A DNA stretch of 64,000 nt. Source: Clostridia bacterium. Lineage in GTDB: Bacteria > Bacillota > Clostridia > Oscillospirales > SIG627. The stretch is taken from the NCBI GenBank assembly GCA_017440805.1, contig JAFSGN010000011.1, forward strand, positions 1 through 64,000, in the 5' to 3' direction. This document shows, piece after piece, positions 1 through 9,101 of this stretch (positions within the stretch are counted from its first letter, which is position 1; the number at the start of each line of letters is the position of its first letter). A program made the translations under genes and the position numbers. Under the pieces are notes generated by a model. It did no database searches. It saw only the letters and a list, made by a program, of their open reading frames with translations, and was not told the origin of the DNA.

Positions 1-257
<257 letters not shown>

Positions 258-321
258 AATCTCTTGTGAGTTTCTTACTCCATTCTTTATTCGGTTTTCT
301 GAGTACATCGTACATCAGAAT

Positions 322-439
<118 letters not shown>

Positions 440-440
440 C

Positions 441-473
441 AAAAAAGACGGATGAATAATCCGTCTTTTTTTC
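441..473 (+). terminator. rRNA operon terminator
   Basis: AAAGACGGA and TCCGTCTTT form a hairpin around a short loop, followed by a run of T directly after the 5S gene. It ends the rRNA operon. The A-run on the left makes it partly symmetrical, so it could also act on transcription from the opposite strand. Confidence 0.9.
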
Positions 474-572
474 TGTTATACACTTGAATTTGTCAAAAAG
501 TAAGAAAAAATCAGTATTTTAGGAGAACAGATGATAAAATATATTGCAAACATAGTCACAGGTTGCCGTATT

Positions 573-2810
573 TCAGGCAGCATTGCGTTGGTGTCTTACC
601 ATTGCATCGAGAATCTGAAGAGAAGTTTGTATTGCAGTTTTTCTCTCCGATTCGGATGTAGTGGTTGCGACGATGTTTGCGGAATTATTATACAATGCCC
701 ATCCCATCACAGTATGTTGCTTGGAAACTACTCCGTGCTCTACATCTTTTAGCCAATCGTTAAGACTTTCTGCCCAACCGTATTCTTTGAGGTATGACTC
801 GGTATCGTTGATGGCTTGCTTATCTGTGTATGCATCATAGGAAAATACTCCGTCTTTTACCATCTTTTCAATAGTGGGAACGGCTTCATCAGGTGTTGAC
901 TTTGCTTCAAGAATTGTGCGGACAGTTTGCGATACTTTTTTGGATTTTGCTGTTTTTCGAGGCACTTGGATTTCTCTGTGCGGTTTTTCGCCTTCTGGGA
1001 TTGCGCCGTATTTTTCTATCATATTTTGATATACTTCGGTGGTTATCATTCCGTTGTCAACATACTTGGACAATTTGTATTTAGCACCCTTCTTACCGTT
1101 TTGCATATCCTCAACGGTATTAAGAAACTCGTTGACATCTTCGGCAGTTGTGGTGTCCTTTGTTTTGAGGGAATGACTTACTTTAGTTTTTTCTTCAGCT
1201 GAAGAAGTTTTTTCACTACTTCTTCCTCGCTGTCCGTTGTTGCTACTATATCCAGTCCCTTCAAATACAGTTCCCGATTGTTTAAACTCATAAGAAGAAG
1301 AATTGTATCGTCTGAATACTCCTTCAATCTCTTGCTGAATGCCTCTCCGCTCACCATCATAAATTTGTCTCCTTATATTATCAAGAATTGTTTCATCATA
1401 TTCAAATATTGCTATCACACTTGTGATAACAGGATTTGTAATTGTTCCTTTAGTAAAAACGAGAACATTGTCAATACCATCCAATGCGACATCGTATATG
1501 TCGCTTACGGGTATGATATATTCACCGCTTTTGCTTTTGTTAAACCTTGCTCTGCCTGCTTTTGCATCGGCAAATTTTGAGCGATAGTCCGCATTTTGCC
1601 CGGCATTCAGAATGTTGTTTGCCCTTGCCCAACCGAAGTTACGATATTCCTTTTCAGTATAAAGATGTTTTTCGGTTACAGCCTTTGTGCCATTTTCCTT
1701 AAGAGAATTATTTGTACTTACATTATAATCCTCTGCTGATTTAATTCCACTGTTATTTTGTAAATTTTCACCGTCTTCCAACACATTTATATTTTTTGCG
1801 GTTGTGTTATCGCCTTTGGAGTTTTTGAGTGAATTTTGAGTCTTGACATTTTTGAGATTTTGTGATACAATATGAACGGCATAGGGTGTGTCCGATGTTA
1901 CGGACCGACTTGCCAACGAAGTCGTTTCCACAACTTTCAAGGAATCATTCTTGGTTTCCTTGGTGGGGGCGGCTTTTATTTTTTTGTTATCTTTTAGTGT
2001 GATACTATAAACATATCCGCTGTCTTTGCCGTACTTCTTTTTTACATCTGCCAACAAGTCATAAACTTTATTGTCTATTTGCACTGTTTTTATAAAATAA
2101 TCGAAGTAATCGGTTTTTTTATGGCTTTTTGTGTCAGATGCACTTCTGTCATATACGGAATTTTCCACAAGGTCAAAAATGTCACCGCCTGCACCAATTC
2201 TTGTTAGTGCTTTTATTCCGCTATTGCTTGAACGCTTGTCGCCATACATTGGCTTTCCTAAATTTGCTTTGTCAAATTCAGCATAATAAACATGTCCATT
2301 ACGAACAAAGCGGGCTGTTCGTCCAGCATATACTTTGCTCATCAACTTTACATATATCCGTTTTCTTTCTGCAACCGGTATGTTTTTTATGTCTTCGCTT
2401 GTTTCGTAAACCTCTATACCGTCGGCACGGTTGCCCTTTAACGAAAATTCTGCGCCGCTGTTTTTTTGTTTCTTTACATCGGTGTTCTGTTCTCCCTGGC
2501 GAATTTCATTAACCGCTTTTTCGCTTGCCTTAATAGCATCGCCGTAAAGTTTTTTGATGTTTTCAAGGTACTCGATTTTTCTTTGAGAGTTTGCCTTTTC
2601 CTCTGCAGTCATACCTATCTGCGATAAGAATAACTTGGCATCCTCGATAACCTTCTGTAAAAATTCTATAAGTCTTGTCCATATGCTTTTGGTCTGAGGA
2701 TTTGCTTCAAGGCTTTGAATCCAATGGTTATACTCTTGCGTACTGCTCAGTATGTTTGACAATGGTGTTGATTTAAGGCTCAACATACTAAAACCTGAAA
2801 AATCATCCAT
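573..2810 (-). CDS. Truncated large phage/mobile-element polyprotein (BECR nuclease-like and LPD-type domains)
   Basis: A 745-residue protein resembling part of the very large multidomain proteins of clostridial phages and integrative elements. Residues about 120-260 and 385-500 each look like the small nuclease-like domain found at the end of MuF-type phage proteins, with low-complexity Ser/Asn/Lys/Thr linkers between them. The last 130 residues match the segment rich in conserved words such as KVSQTVRTILEA and AMGWALYNN, which in the full proteins continues into further domains; here a stop follows VRHQRNAA at once. The start has no good ribosome binding site, and a stop lies four codons upstream. 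The gene is probably a fragment with both ends lost, between an rRNA operon and housekeeping genes, with no other phage gene nearby. Domain assignment is from memory of the family. Confidence 0.6.
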   Translation of the reverse strand: MDDFSGFSMLSLKSTPLSNILSSTQEYNHWIQSLEANPQTKSIWTRLIEFLQKVIEDAKLFLSQIGMTAEEKANSQRKIEYLENIKKLYGDAIKASEKAVNEIRQGEQNTDVKKQKNSGAEFSLKGNRADGIEVYETSEDIKNIPVAERKRIYVKLMSKVYAGRTARFVRNGHVYYAEFDKANLGKPMYGDKRSSNSGIKALTRIGAGGDIFDLVENSVYDRSASDTKSHKKTDYFDYFIKTVQIDNKVYDLLADVKKKYGKDSGYVYSITLKDNKKIKAAPTKETKNDSLKVVETTSLASRSVTSDTPYAVHIVSQNLKNVKTQNSLKNSKGDNTTAKNINVLEDGENLQNNSGIKSAEDYNVSTNNSLKENGTKAVTEKHLYTEKEYRNFGWARANNILNAGQNADYRSKFADAKAGRARFNKSKSGEYIIPVSDIYDVALDGIDNVLVFTKGTITNPVITSVIAIFEYDETILDNIRRQIYDGERRGIQQEIEGVFRRYNSSSYEFKQSGTVFEGTGYSSNNGQRGRSSEKTSSAEEKTKVSHSLKTKDTTTAEDVNEFLNTVEDMQNGKKGAKYKLSKYVDNGMITTEVYQNMIEKYGAIPEGEKPHREIQVPRKTAKSKKVSQTVRTILEAKSTPDEAVPTIEKMVKDGVFSYDAYTDKQAINDTESYLKEYGWAESLNDWLKDVEHGVVSKQHTVMGWALYNNSANIVATTTSESERKTAIQTSLQILDAMVRHQRNAA

Positions 2811-2937
2811 AGTGTTATATTACAAATTCTTACCATTTTCAATAGATTTTTAAAAATGGTAAACAGAAAGCACAAACAGGTGGTATATTTTCTCTTGTTT
2901 TATGTATAAACGGCAGGAAGTAAATGGAATTTACGAC

Positions 2938-2960
2938 AAAAAAGCCCTTGAACAAGGGCC
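2938..2960 (-). terminator. Terminator after the MerR/3010-3588 gene pair
   Basis: On the minus strand GCCCTTG and CAAGGGC form a hairpin (2944-2959) followed by six T. It lies about 50 bases beyond the stop of the small gene at 3010-3588 and ends that two-gene transcript. Confidence 0.8.
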
Positions 2961-3009
2961 TTAAGAGTAAACGGAAAAGACAGGGGACAAAAGGGTTCAA
3001 TCTGCCGTT

Positions 3010-3588
3010 TCATTCCTCGATGGTCATTTGGTACAGGCGAACAATACCCTCGCAGGCGGTAAGTCCCACATGGAAGGTTTCCGGCAAATCTTCAGTACGC
3101 AGTTCAATTTTCAGGTCATCCGCCTCAATCAGCAGTGTATTATTTGCAACCTGAACAGCAAGATGATGCTTTTGGTTTTCCGAAACGGGAAAATGCAGAG
3201 CCAGTCGTTTATGCCAGTGGCATATGCCGTCGTCACGGTAATGACGCCATACATTTATGCCGTCTTTATACAGAATGACCTCGAAACATGCTCCGTAGCG
3301 GACAGCACCGTCATGGCATTTTTCCAGTTTTTCAACAAGTATTATTTCGGCACAGCCCAAATCTTCAAATTCGCTGACAAGAGTCATCCTGACACCCGAG
3401 GCATATTTTTCCGTAGTCACAAGGCTGATATTGTCAAACCCCTCTCTGTGATTGGGGTTTACGCAGGTGGTAATGCAGTCTTTTTTGGGGGTAAATTCGG
3501 GTGTTTCGGTAAAGCGGAAAGAATAGGCGGTGATGAGCGGATTTTTCTCTGCGGGGTTTAATCCAAAATCAAGTGTTTTTACAGCCAT
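3010..3588 (-). CDS. Unknown cytosolic protein, possibly beta-sandwich, in a MerR operon
   Basis: A 192-residue protein with no signal peptide and no membrane segment. It alternates short hydrophobic strands with polar turns over its whole length, which suggests a beta-sandwich of the concanavalin/LamG kind, but I recognise no family and no catalytic motif. It starts at ATG with AAGGAG upstream, only ten bases after the stop of the MerR-type regulator, so the two are cotranscribed and a terminator follows at 2938-2960. The regulator has a GyrI-like ligand domain, so this protein may handle the same small molecule, but that is a guess from position only. Confidence 0.75.
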   Translation of the reverse strand: MAVKTLDFGLNPAEKNPLITAYSFRFTETPEFTPKKDCITTCVNPNHREGFDNISLVTTEKYASGVRMTLVSEFEDLGCAEIILVEKLEKCHDGAVRYGACFEVILYKDGINVWRHYRDDGICHWHKRLALHFPVSENQKHHLAVQVANNTLLIEADDLKIELRTEDLPETFHVGLTACEGIVRLYQMTIEE

Positions 3589-3598
3589 AATATTCTCC

Positions 3599-4360
3599 TT
3601 AACACAGTATTCCGATTATACGGGTAATAAACTTTGAGGTGTCTTTGTGCTGAGGCGGACCTTCGATATAAAGGTTACGGAAAGTACCGGACAGTTTCAG
3701 GTTGTTTTGCTGTGCAAAAGAAACAAGTTTTTCCCGTGTTTTGGGAATGTTCTCGTATGCGCCGTAATGCAGGAGGGAAATTGCATTGAGGGCGGGGAGT
3801 TGTTTTATATATTCCCCGCGGCTTTCGGGCGGTACGGCAACGCAAAAGGAAACTTCCTGCGGAGAATTTGCATGGTATTCTGTAAAATACATTCGCCGTG
3901 ATGTATCATGTCCGTGGAGGGTCAATGCCTCGAGCGCTGTATTTCTTAAATGATTTGTTTTATCGGTGACGGAGGAGCAGTTATATGTACGGCAGTACAC
4001 GGTTTGCATTTCAACGGAAATTTCTTTTATATTATCATCCGGAGAGGCTATTCGTTCTTTGAGTTTATCTATTGTGAGATTGAGGTCATCCCTCATTTTT
4101 TCAATCCGTTGAATAATCGGAAGCAAATCGGTTGTATCGCTGAAATAACCCCTTATTTCGTCCAGGGAAAGCCCCAGTTTCTGAAAAACACGGATAGTGT
4201 GCACCTGTGTAAAGGTGTCAATGGTGTAATATCTGTTGCCCTTAACGCCGTCTTTTTTGTCGGGTTTTATGAGTCCTTTGTATTCGTAATTTAATATTGT
4301 TTTTCTTGTAATTCCGACACCTTTTGCAACCTCGCCTATAGAAAACAGTCTGTCGTTCAT
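3599..4360 (-). CDS. MerR-family transcriptional activator with GyrI-like effector domain
   Basis: Residues 1-75 are a MerR winged-helix DNA-binding domain (SIGEVAKGVGITRKTILNYE, with the usual YYTIDTFTQVHTIRVF second half). Residues 76-110 form the coiled-coil dimer helix, and residues 130-253 resemble the GyrI/BmrR-type small-molecule-binding domain. Such proteins twist promoters that have an over-long spacer when a ligand binds. The divergent promoter at 4420-4450 has exactly such a 19-base spacer with a palindrome inside, so the likely target is the LemA operon, possibly also this gene. The ligand is unknown; the family binds drugs and other hydrophobic compounds. Confidence 0.85.
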   Translation of the reverse strand: MNDRLFSIGEVAKGVGITRKTILNYEYKGLIKPDKKDGVKGNRYYTIDTFTQVHTIRVFQKLGLSLDEIRGYFSDTTDLLPIIQRIEKMRDDLNLTIDKLKERIASPDDNIKEISVEMQTVYCRTYNCSSVTDKTNHLRNTALEALTLHGHDTSRRMYFTEYHANSPQEVSFCVAVPPESRGEYIKQLPALNAISLLHYGAYENIPKTREKLVSFAQQNNLKLSGTFRNLYIEGPPQHKDTSKFITRIIGILC

Positions 4361-4419
4361 AAAATATTCCTGTTTATTTATAAAAATTTATTTTTTTCAA
4401 TAAAATTTGTTAAAAACTA

Positions 4420-4450
4420 TTGCATCGTACCTTAGGGTACGGTGTATAAT
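4420..4450 (+). promoter_or_regulatory. MerR-type promoter/operator for the LemA operon
   Basis: TTGCAT (4420-4425) and TATAAT (4445-4450) are separated by 19 bases, two more than the optimum. The spacer holds the perfect dyad CGTACC-TTAG-GGTACG (4426-4441). This is the classical arrangement for activation by a MerR-family protein, and a MerR gene starts 60 bases away in the opposite direction. Confidence 0.8.
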
Positions 4451-4568
4451 CAGTATAGCACAGAAATTAAAAATTTTCAAGCAGAATTTTTTCGGCACAA
4501 AGAGATATTAACAGGTGCGGAGCGTGCCTGTTTCATAAAAAGAAAATTTATATTTAAAGGAGATTGTT

Positions 4569-5114
4569 ATGGTATTTATTATTTTGGCGGTAATTGTTGC
4601 GGTAGTGATTTTTTGGTTTATTTCGGTACAGAGAAACCTGGTTGTTATGGACGAGAATATCAACAATTCCATGAGTCAGATTGGTGTTCAGCTCTCTTCC
4701 AGATGGGATGCACTCACTGCACTTTTAGACCTTACAAAAGGTTATGCAGAGCATGAGTACAAAACTATTTCCGACACAATCAGAATGCGTACTTCCATTA
4801 ATTCGGGCAGTTCTGCAAAAGAAGTTAATGCACAGGAAAATATGATAACCGAGGCAATGGGAAAAATTATGGCGGTTGCGGAGAGTTATCCTGAACTCAA
4901 GGCAAATGAAAACTACATCAAGACAATGGACAGCGTAAATTCTTATGAAGAAATGGTCCGTAAATCCCGTCTTGTATATAACGACAGCGTAACAAAATTG
5001 AACCGTGCAATCAGAATGTTCCCCACATCAATCGCGGCAGGCGTACTTGGTATAAAGAGCCGTGATTATCTTGAAACAGACAATAAAAAAGCGGATATGC
5101 CCAACCTTAAATGA
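4569..5114 (+). CDS. lemA: LemA family membrane protein
   Basis: A 181-residue protein with an N-terminal membrane helix (residues 2-20) followed by the helical LemA domain, recognisable from RNLVVMDENINNSMSQIGVQ and the later VRKSRLVYNDSVTKLN region. LemA proteins have a short N-terminus, one membrane anchor and an extracytoplasmic helical bundle; their biochemical role is poorly known. AAAGGAG precedes the ATG. A DUF2207 gene follows after nine bases, a frequent pairing, and the MerR-type promoter lies upstream. Confidence 0.92.
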   Translation: MVFIILAVIVAVVIFWFISVQRNLVVMDENINNSMSQIGVQLSSRWDALTALLDLTKGYAEHEYKTISDTIRMRTSINSGSSAKEVNAQENMITEAMGKIMAVAESYPELKANENYIKTMDSVNSYEEMVRKSRLVYNDSVTKLNRAIRMFPTSIAAGVLGIKSRDYLETDNKKADMPNLK

Positions 5115-5123
5115 GGTGGTTGT

Positions 5124-6785
5124 ATGAAGCAGATAAATAAACTGCTGACGGCAATACTGTTAGTGCTGACGGTGTTTTGCACATGGGTGTCGGCAAAAAA
5201 CAATGTATCCGAAATCGATATTGATGTTACTGTAAGAGACGACGGAAGTGCGTATATAGTTCAGAACTGGCAGGGTACATTTAATGAAGGAACGGAAAAT
5301 TATATACCCATAAACACCGGGGATATTTCAATTTCTGAGTTTAAGGTGTCGGACCGGAACGGACCATATACACTTTTGGAAAACTGGGATATTGACGCCG
5401 GTTTTGATATGAAGGCATTTAAGTGCGGAATAGTTGAAACCTCCGGCGGTGTAGAACTTTGTTTTGGCATTTCCGTATACGGTCAAAACAGATATGCCAT
5501 AGAGTATGTTGTAGAAGATTTTATCAAAAGTTATACCGACTTTGACGGAACAAACTTTATGTTTGTAAATCCGGGTATGTCCACTTTCCCTACCGACGCA
5601 CATATAAACATCGTTTTGCAGAACGGAACACAACTTACCGAAAACAATGCAGGTATATGGGCGTTTGGTTACGACGGGTATGTGGAATTTAAAAACGGTT
5701 CGGTAAATGCATATACATCTTCGGCTTTGCGGGGAGAAAATTCCATGATTGTCATGCTGAGGCTGGACAAAGGTCTTGTTTTCCCGAAAACCCATGTTGA
5801 CAGGTCTTTTGACACCGTAAAAGACAAAGCCTTTGAGGGCGGTGATTACGGCGAGGACTATTATGAGGAAGAGCCCACACTTTTTGAAACAATAATAGGG
5901 TTTGTGGTATTTTTCGGTTTCTGTGCGGGAATTATCCTGTTCATAACATCTTTTATCAAAAGAAAAAGAGCCATTAAAAAGTTTAAAAAGGAGTGCGGAT
6001 ATTTCAGAGATGTTCCCAACGGCGGAAAAATAGATATTTCCCACTATCTTGCGCAGACTTTTGATGTTTCGGGTAACGAGAGCCTGATAATCGGTGCGCT
6101 TATTCTTTCCATGATTAACAGGGGATGTATACAACCCGAAAAGGAAGAAACCACAGGGTTTTTCGGCAAAGTCAAAGAGAGTGTTAATTTAAAACTTGTA
6201 AAAGAGCCGGATACTCCCTCTGAACTGACATTATATAACTTACTTTGTGAGTCGGCGGGAGAAGACGGGATTTTGCAGAAAAAAGAACTTGAGAAATACT
6301 CATATAAAAACCCCGTGAAAATCAACGATTTTATCAAAAGCATAAAGACAGCAGGGGAGATGGCGTTCATTTCTCTGGGCGGATTTGCAGACGGTACGGG
6401 AAACCGAATTAAAGATTTGAGCGATAAAGGCAAACAAGAACTTTCTGAGGTTATCGGACTTAAAAAGTATCTTGATGAATTTACCCTGATTGCTGAAAGA
6501 GAAATATCCGAAACAATAATCTGGAAAGAATATATGGTTTATGCTACACTTTTCGGAATAGCGGATAAGGTTATTAAGCAGTTTAAAGAGGTCTACCCCG
6601 AAAAAATCCCGGAAATTGAAACCTATGACAGAAATGTTGTTATAGCCTACAGTTATTATCACAGTATGCATCGCTCGGCACAAAGAGCCATACAGGCAAA
6701 AAGAACAAGCGGAGGCGGTGGCAGAGCATCCTTTGGCGGTGGCGGAGGATTTTCGGGCGGCGGCCGCGGCGGCGGTTCACGATAA
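5124..6785 (+). CDS. DUF2207 membrane protein
   Basis: A 553-residue protein with a signal peptide (residues 1-24), an extracellular beta-rich DUF2207 domain (about 30-235), a transmembrane segment (about 253-276) and a cytoplasmic part with winged-helix-like stretches. It ends in a glycine-rich tail (residues 530-553, with the pattern SGGGG), as in other members of this family. Function is unknown; linkage to LemA is common and suggests an envelope-stress or envelope-remodelling role. It starts nine bases after lemA, with GAGGTGG as the likely ribosome binding site. Confidence 0.9.
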   Translation: MKQINKLLTAILLVLTVFCTWVSAKNNVSEIDIDVTVRDDGSAYIVQNWQGTFNEGTENYIPINTGDISISEFKVSDRNGPYTLLENWDIDAGFDMKAFKCGIVETSGGVELCFGISVYGQNRYAIEYVVEDFIKSYTDFDGTNFMFVNPGMSTFPTDAHINIVLQNGTQLTENNAGIWAFGYDGYVEFKNGSVNAYTSSALRGENSMIVMLRLDKGLVFPKTHVDRSFDTVKDKAFEGGDYGEDYYEEEPTLFETIIGFVVFFGFCAGIILFITSFIKRKRAIKKFKKECGYFRDVPNGGKIDISHYLAQTFDVSGNESLIIGALILSMINRGCIQPEKEETTGFFGKVKESVNLKLVKEPDTPSELTLYNLLCESAGEDGILQKKELEKYSYKNPVKINDFIKSIKTAGEMAFISLGGFADGTGNRIKDLSDKGKQELSEVIGLKKYLDEFTLIAEREISETIIWKEYMVYATLFGIADKVIKQFKEVYPEKIPEIETYDRNVVIAYSYYHSMHRSAQRAIQAKRTSGGGGRASFGGGGGFSGGGRGGGSR

Positions 6786-6857
6786 TGAAAGCAAAATAAA
6801 ATTTTAAAAATTGGCTTTACACTCATTAGATTATTTTAATTTTTGGAGGAAATTATT

Positions 6858-7340
6858 ATGAAAAAACTTTTAGTAGTTTTACTTATGGCGGTTATGTCGG
6901 TTACACTTCTTGCGGGTTGCGGTTCTGACCCTGTTTTTGATGATTTGAAAAACTTCTTAAATGTCGGAATGGCAGATGTCAACGCAGATTATGAAAATAT
7001 TAAAGCAGAACTTTCCACATGGGAAACCTTAGAAGATGACAGTGCCATTGCACAAAGCATTGACGGTGTTCTTCTTCCCCTTGTCAACGGTTCTCTCGAA
7101 AAACTTCAGGCAGTAACCCCCGCAACACAGGAAGTCGGCGAAATAAAAGCAAAATATGTCAAGATGATGGAAGCATATAAAAAGGCGTTTGAACTGCTTT
7201 CGGAGGCATGTGTGACACAGGAAGATGCAACAATCGAGGCGGGAAATGAAAGTCTGGGCGAGGCACTTGAACTGCTTGACCAGTATAATTCTGCTCTGGA
7301 AGAACTTGCAAAGGCTCACGGCGGAGAGATTGAATATTAA
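6858..7340 (+). CDS. Small lipoprotein, helical
   Basis: A 160-residue protein starting at the ATG seven bases after GGAGGA; an upstream in-frame TTG is ignored because it would overlap the ribosome binding site. Residues 1-21 form a lipoprotein signal ending in the lipobox LLAGC, so the mature protein would be lipid-anchored at Cys21. The rest is acidic and strongly helical (for example KAKYVKMMEAYKKAFELLSE) and resembles a helical-bundle domain. No known catalytic motif is visible. It follows the LemA/DUF2207 pair and precedes DUF805, so it is probably part of the same envelope operon. Confidence 0.85.
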   Translation: MKKLLVVLLMAVMSVTLLAGCGSDPVFDDLKNFLNVGMADVNADYENIKAELSTWETLEDDSAIAQSIDGVLLPLVNGSLEKLQAVTPATQEVGEIKAKYVKMMEAYKKAFELLSEACVTQEDATIEAGNESLGEALELLDQYNSALEELAKAHGGEIEY

Positions 7341-7358
7341 TAAAGGAGAAAAAGAATT

Positions 7359-7712
7359 ATGAATTGGTACATACAGTCAATTAAAAATTATTGTAACTTC
7401 AGCGGCAGAGCAAGAAGAACAGAATACTGGATGTTTGCTCTTGTCAACATGGTTATCAGTTTTGTTCTGGGAGCAATAGACGCTATAATAGGTATTCCCG
7501 TTTTTTCAACTCTGTATGAACTGTTTATATTAGTGCCGGCACTTGCTCTTTCGGCACGCAGATTGCACGATATTAATAAATCGGGATGGTTTATTCTGAT
7601 TAATCTTATTCCGCTGGTCGGAGCGATTATAACTTTAGTTTTTGCAGTTACACCCGGAACAGTGGGTGCAAACAATTACGGCGACGACCCCAAGGGTTCA
7701 TTTGTCGGATAA
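7359..7712 (+). CDS. DUF805 family membrane protein
   Basis: A 117-residue membrane protein with the typical DUF805 opening (WYIQSIKNYCNFSGRARRTE, then YWMF) and three to four hydrophobic helices. The motif ALSARRLHDINKSGWF is a hallmark of the family. AAAGGAG lies before the ATG and only 18 bases separate it from the lipoprotein gene. The family is widespread and of unknown function. A terminator follows at 7741-7783. Confidence 0.92.
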   Translation: MNWYIQSIKNYCNFSGRARRTEYWMFALVNMVISFVLGAIDAIIGIPVFSTLYELFILVPALALSARRLHDINKSGWFILINLIPLVGAIITLVFAVTPGTVGANNYGDDPKGSFVG

Positions 7713-7740
7713 TTTATCATTTTTAATTTGTGTAAAGCCC

Positions 7741-7783
7741 AAACCCCTCCGGAACACGAAACACAGTGTATCGGAGGGGTTTT
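7741..7783 (+). terminator. Terminator after the LemA operon
   Basis: AACCCCTCCG at 7741-7750 pairs with CGGAGGGGTT at 7771-7780, followed by TTTG. The stem is long and G+C-rich and lies about 30 bases after the DUF805 gene, closing the MerR-controlled operon. Confidence 0.85.
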
Positions 7784-7969
7784 GCCGTATATTCTGAAAG
7801 AGAAGTATGAATATTGTGTAAAAAAACAGGCAGAGAGGAATTTTATTCAGATTTTTTACATAATTCACTGTTTTTTTGCCGTAAAGCATGATAGAATATT
7901 AATGGCTTTACAGGCGTAAGTTAAAAATTTCTGACAGAGGAAAAATTAAAATCAGGGACGGTACATATT

Positions 7970-8923
7970 ATGTCGGGGTTGCTTGAAAAAGGCGGAAAAT
8001 ATTATTTTAAGATTATTGACAGATTTGAATTTAACTTTGTGTTTGAAAATTGTCCCGTTCAGATAGTAAGCGGAATGACGGTGAGCGATATACAGACAAA
8101 TAAACTGTTTCTGTCGCTGAGTTATCTGAATGTGGGTGAAAAAGCGATAAAAGGACTGGGTGTGCAGATTTTGTTTTACAACGGCACCCGTGTAAATTAT
8201 ATTTTGCCCGATGCAAAAAAAGAATATTATATAGACTTGGAAAAAGCACCGCCCACGGTGTTTGTAGCGGACAAAAAGCCTGAAAAACACAAAAAATCGG
8301 CAGAAAAGGACAGCGTTTTCGGAAACGATTATTACATAGAACTTGATGACAGTTATTTCAAAAAAATAGAAACCGGAATTACAAAAATTGTTTTTGCAGA
8401 CGGAACAGAGGAAAGTTACACCGCTGTTTCCCGAAGTGAATATGATTCTTTCAGTACATTGAAAAAAGAGGAACTTTCCGCATATAAGGATATAAATATA
8501 TATAGGTCCGCCGAAGAAAAATATCCCGCAAAAGTAATTCCTGCCCAAAGCGAAATTGCCTGGGTGTGCTGTTGCGGTGCGAAAAATTCAAATGATTTGA
8601 AAAAATGTGCCGTGTGTGACAGGGACAAAGAGTGGCAGTTTGAAAACCTTACTGTTAGAAATCTTGAAAAAGTGGCACAGGACTATAACAATTCGGAACA
8701 GGCAATCCGCCGGAAAGCAAGTGAAATACGGGCGGAGGTTTATCATAAAACCAATCTTACCAAGGAGCAACAGGCAGAAAAGGACAAAAGAGACAGAGAG
8801 GCACTGGAAAGAGCCGTAAAACAACAGCAAAGGTCGGAAAGAATAAAAAAGCGGGTTATAGCCCTTGTGCTTTTCTGGCTGATTGTTATGGCAGTTTATG
8901 TGGTTATACGGCAACAGTTTTAA
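7970..8923 (+). CDS. Zinc-ribbon protein with C-terminal membrane anchor, unknown role
   Basis: A 317-residue protein. Residues 1-165 look beta-rich and have no family I recognise. Residues about 197-217 carry a four-cysteine zinc knuckle, W-x-C-C-C-G then CAVC, similar to zinc-ribbon/RanBP2-like fingers. A charged coiled-coil stretch follows (about 240-290), and the last 25 residues are one hydrophobic helix. Such proteins are tail-anchored with most of the chain in the cytoplasm. No ribosome binding site is strong. It stands alone after a terminator, with only tiny genes following. Confidence 0.75.
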   Translation: MSGLLEKGGKYYFKIIDRFEFNFVFENCPVQIVSGMTVSDIQTNKLFLSLSYLNVGEKAIKGLGVQILFYNGTRVNYILPDAKKEYYIDLEKAPPTVFVADKKPEKHKKSAEKDSVFGNDYYIELDDSYFKKIETGITKIVFADGTEESYTAVSRSEYDSFSTLKKEELSAYKDINIYRSAEEKYPAKVIPAQSEIAWVCCCGAKNSNDLKKCAVCDRDKEWQFENLTVRNLEKVAQDYNNSEQAIRRKASEIRAEVYHKTNLTKEQQAEKDKRDREALERAVKQQQRSERIKKRVIALVLFWLIVMAVYVVIRQQF

Positions 8924-8935
8924 AAGGATAAAAAA

Positions 8936-9064
8936 ATGAAAAATTTCTTACTTAAATACGCCAGAATTGTAAGTGTTCTGTGCATTGTTTTTGCACTTAT
9001 GTGCGGGGCGGTAAGCCATGCAGATGCCGTGAATGACGGTGACAAACCGTCGTACTGTATGTAA
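8936..9064 (+). CDS. 42-residue peptide with a signal-like N-terminus, probably a gene remnant
   Basis: The ATG at 8936 comes 12 bases after the previous stop and opens a 42-codon frame. Residues 8-29 look like a complete signal peptide (hydrophobic VLCIVFALMCGAV followed by SHADA), then only about 12 residues follow. It could be a small secreted peptide, but a cut-off exported protein is at least as likely. An overlapping frame leads into the next gene, so the region may be a deletion joint. Confidence 0.4.
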   Translation: MKNFLLKYARIVSVLCIVFALMCGAVSHADAVNDGDKPSYCM

Positions 9065-9101
9065 AGAGCAATCTATAAAATTTGAAACTGACAGGAATAG
9101 T

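Noticed and set aside
573-2810. Intact prophage
   Set aside because: Only one phage-like gene is present; rRNA lies on one side and ordinary genes on the other.
9033-9101. Longer start for the nucleotidyltransferase-fold gene
   Set aside because: The extra 23 residues overlap the preceding small frame, have no ribosome binding site and add no family residues; the ATG at 9102 has AGGA.
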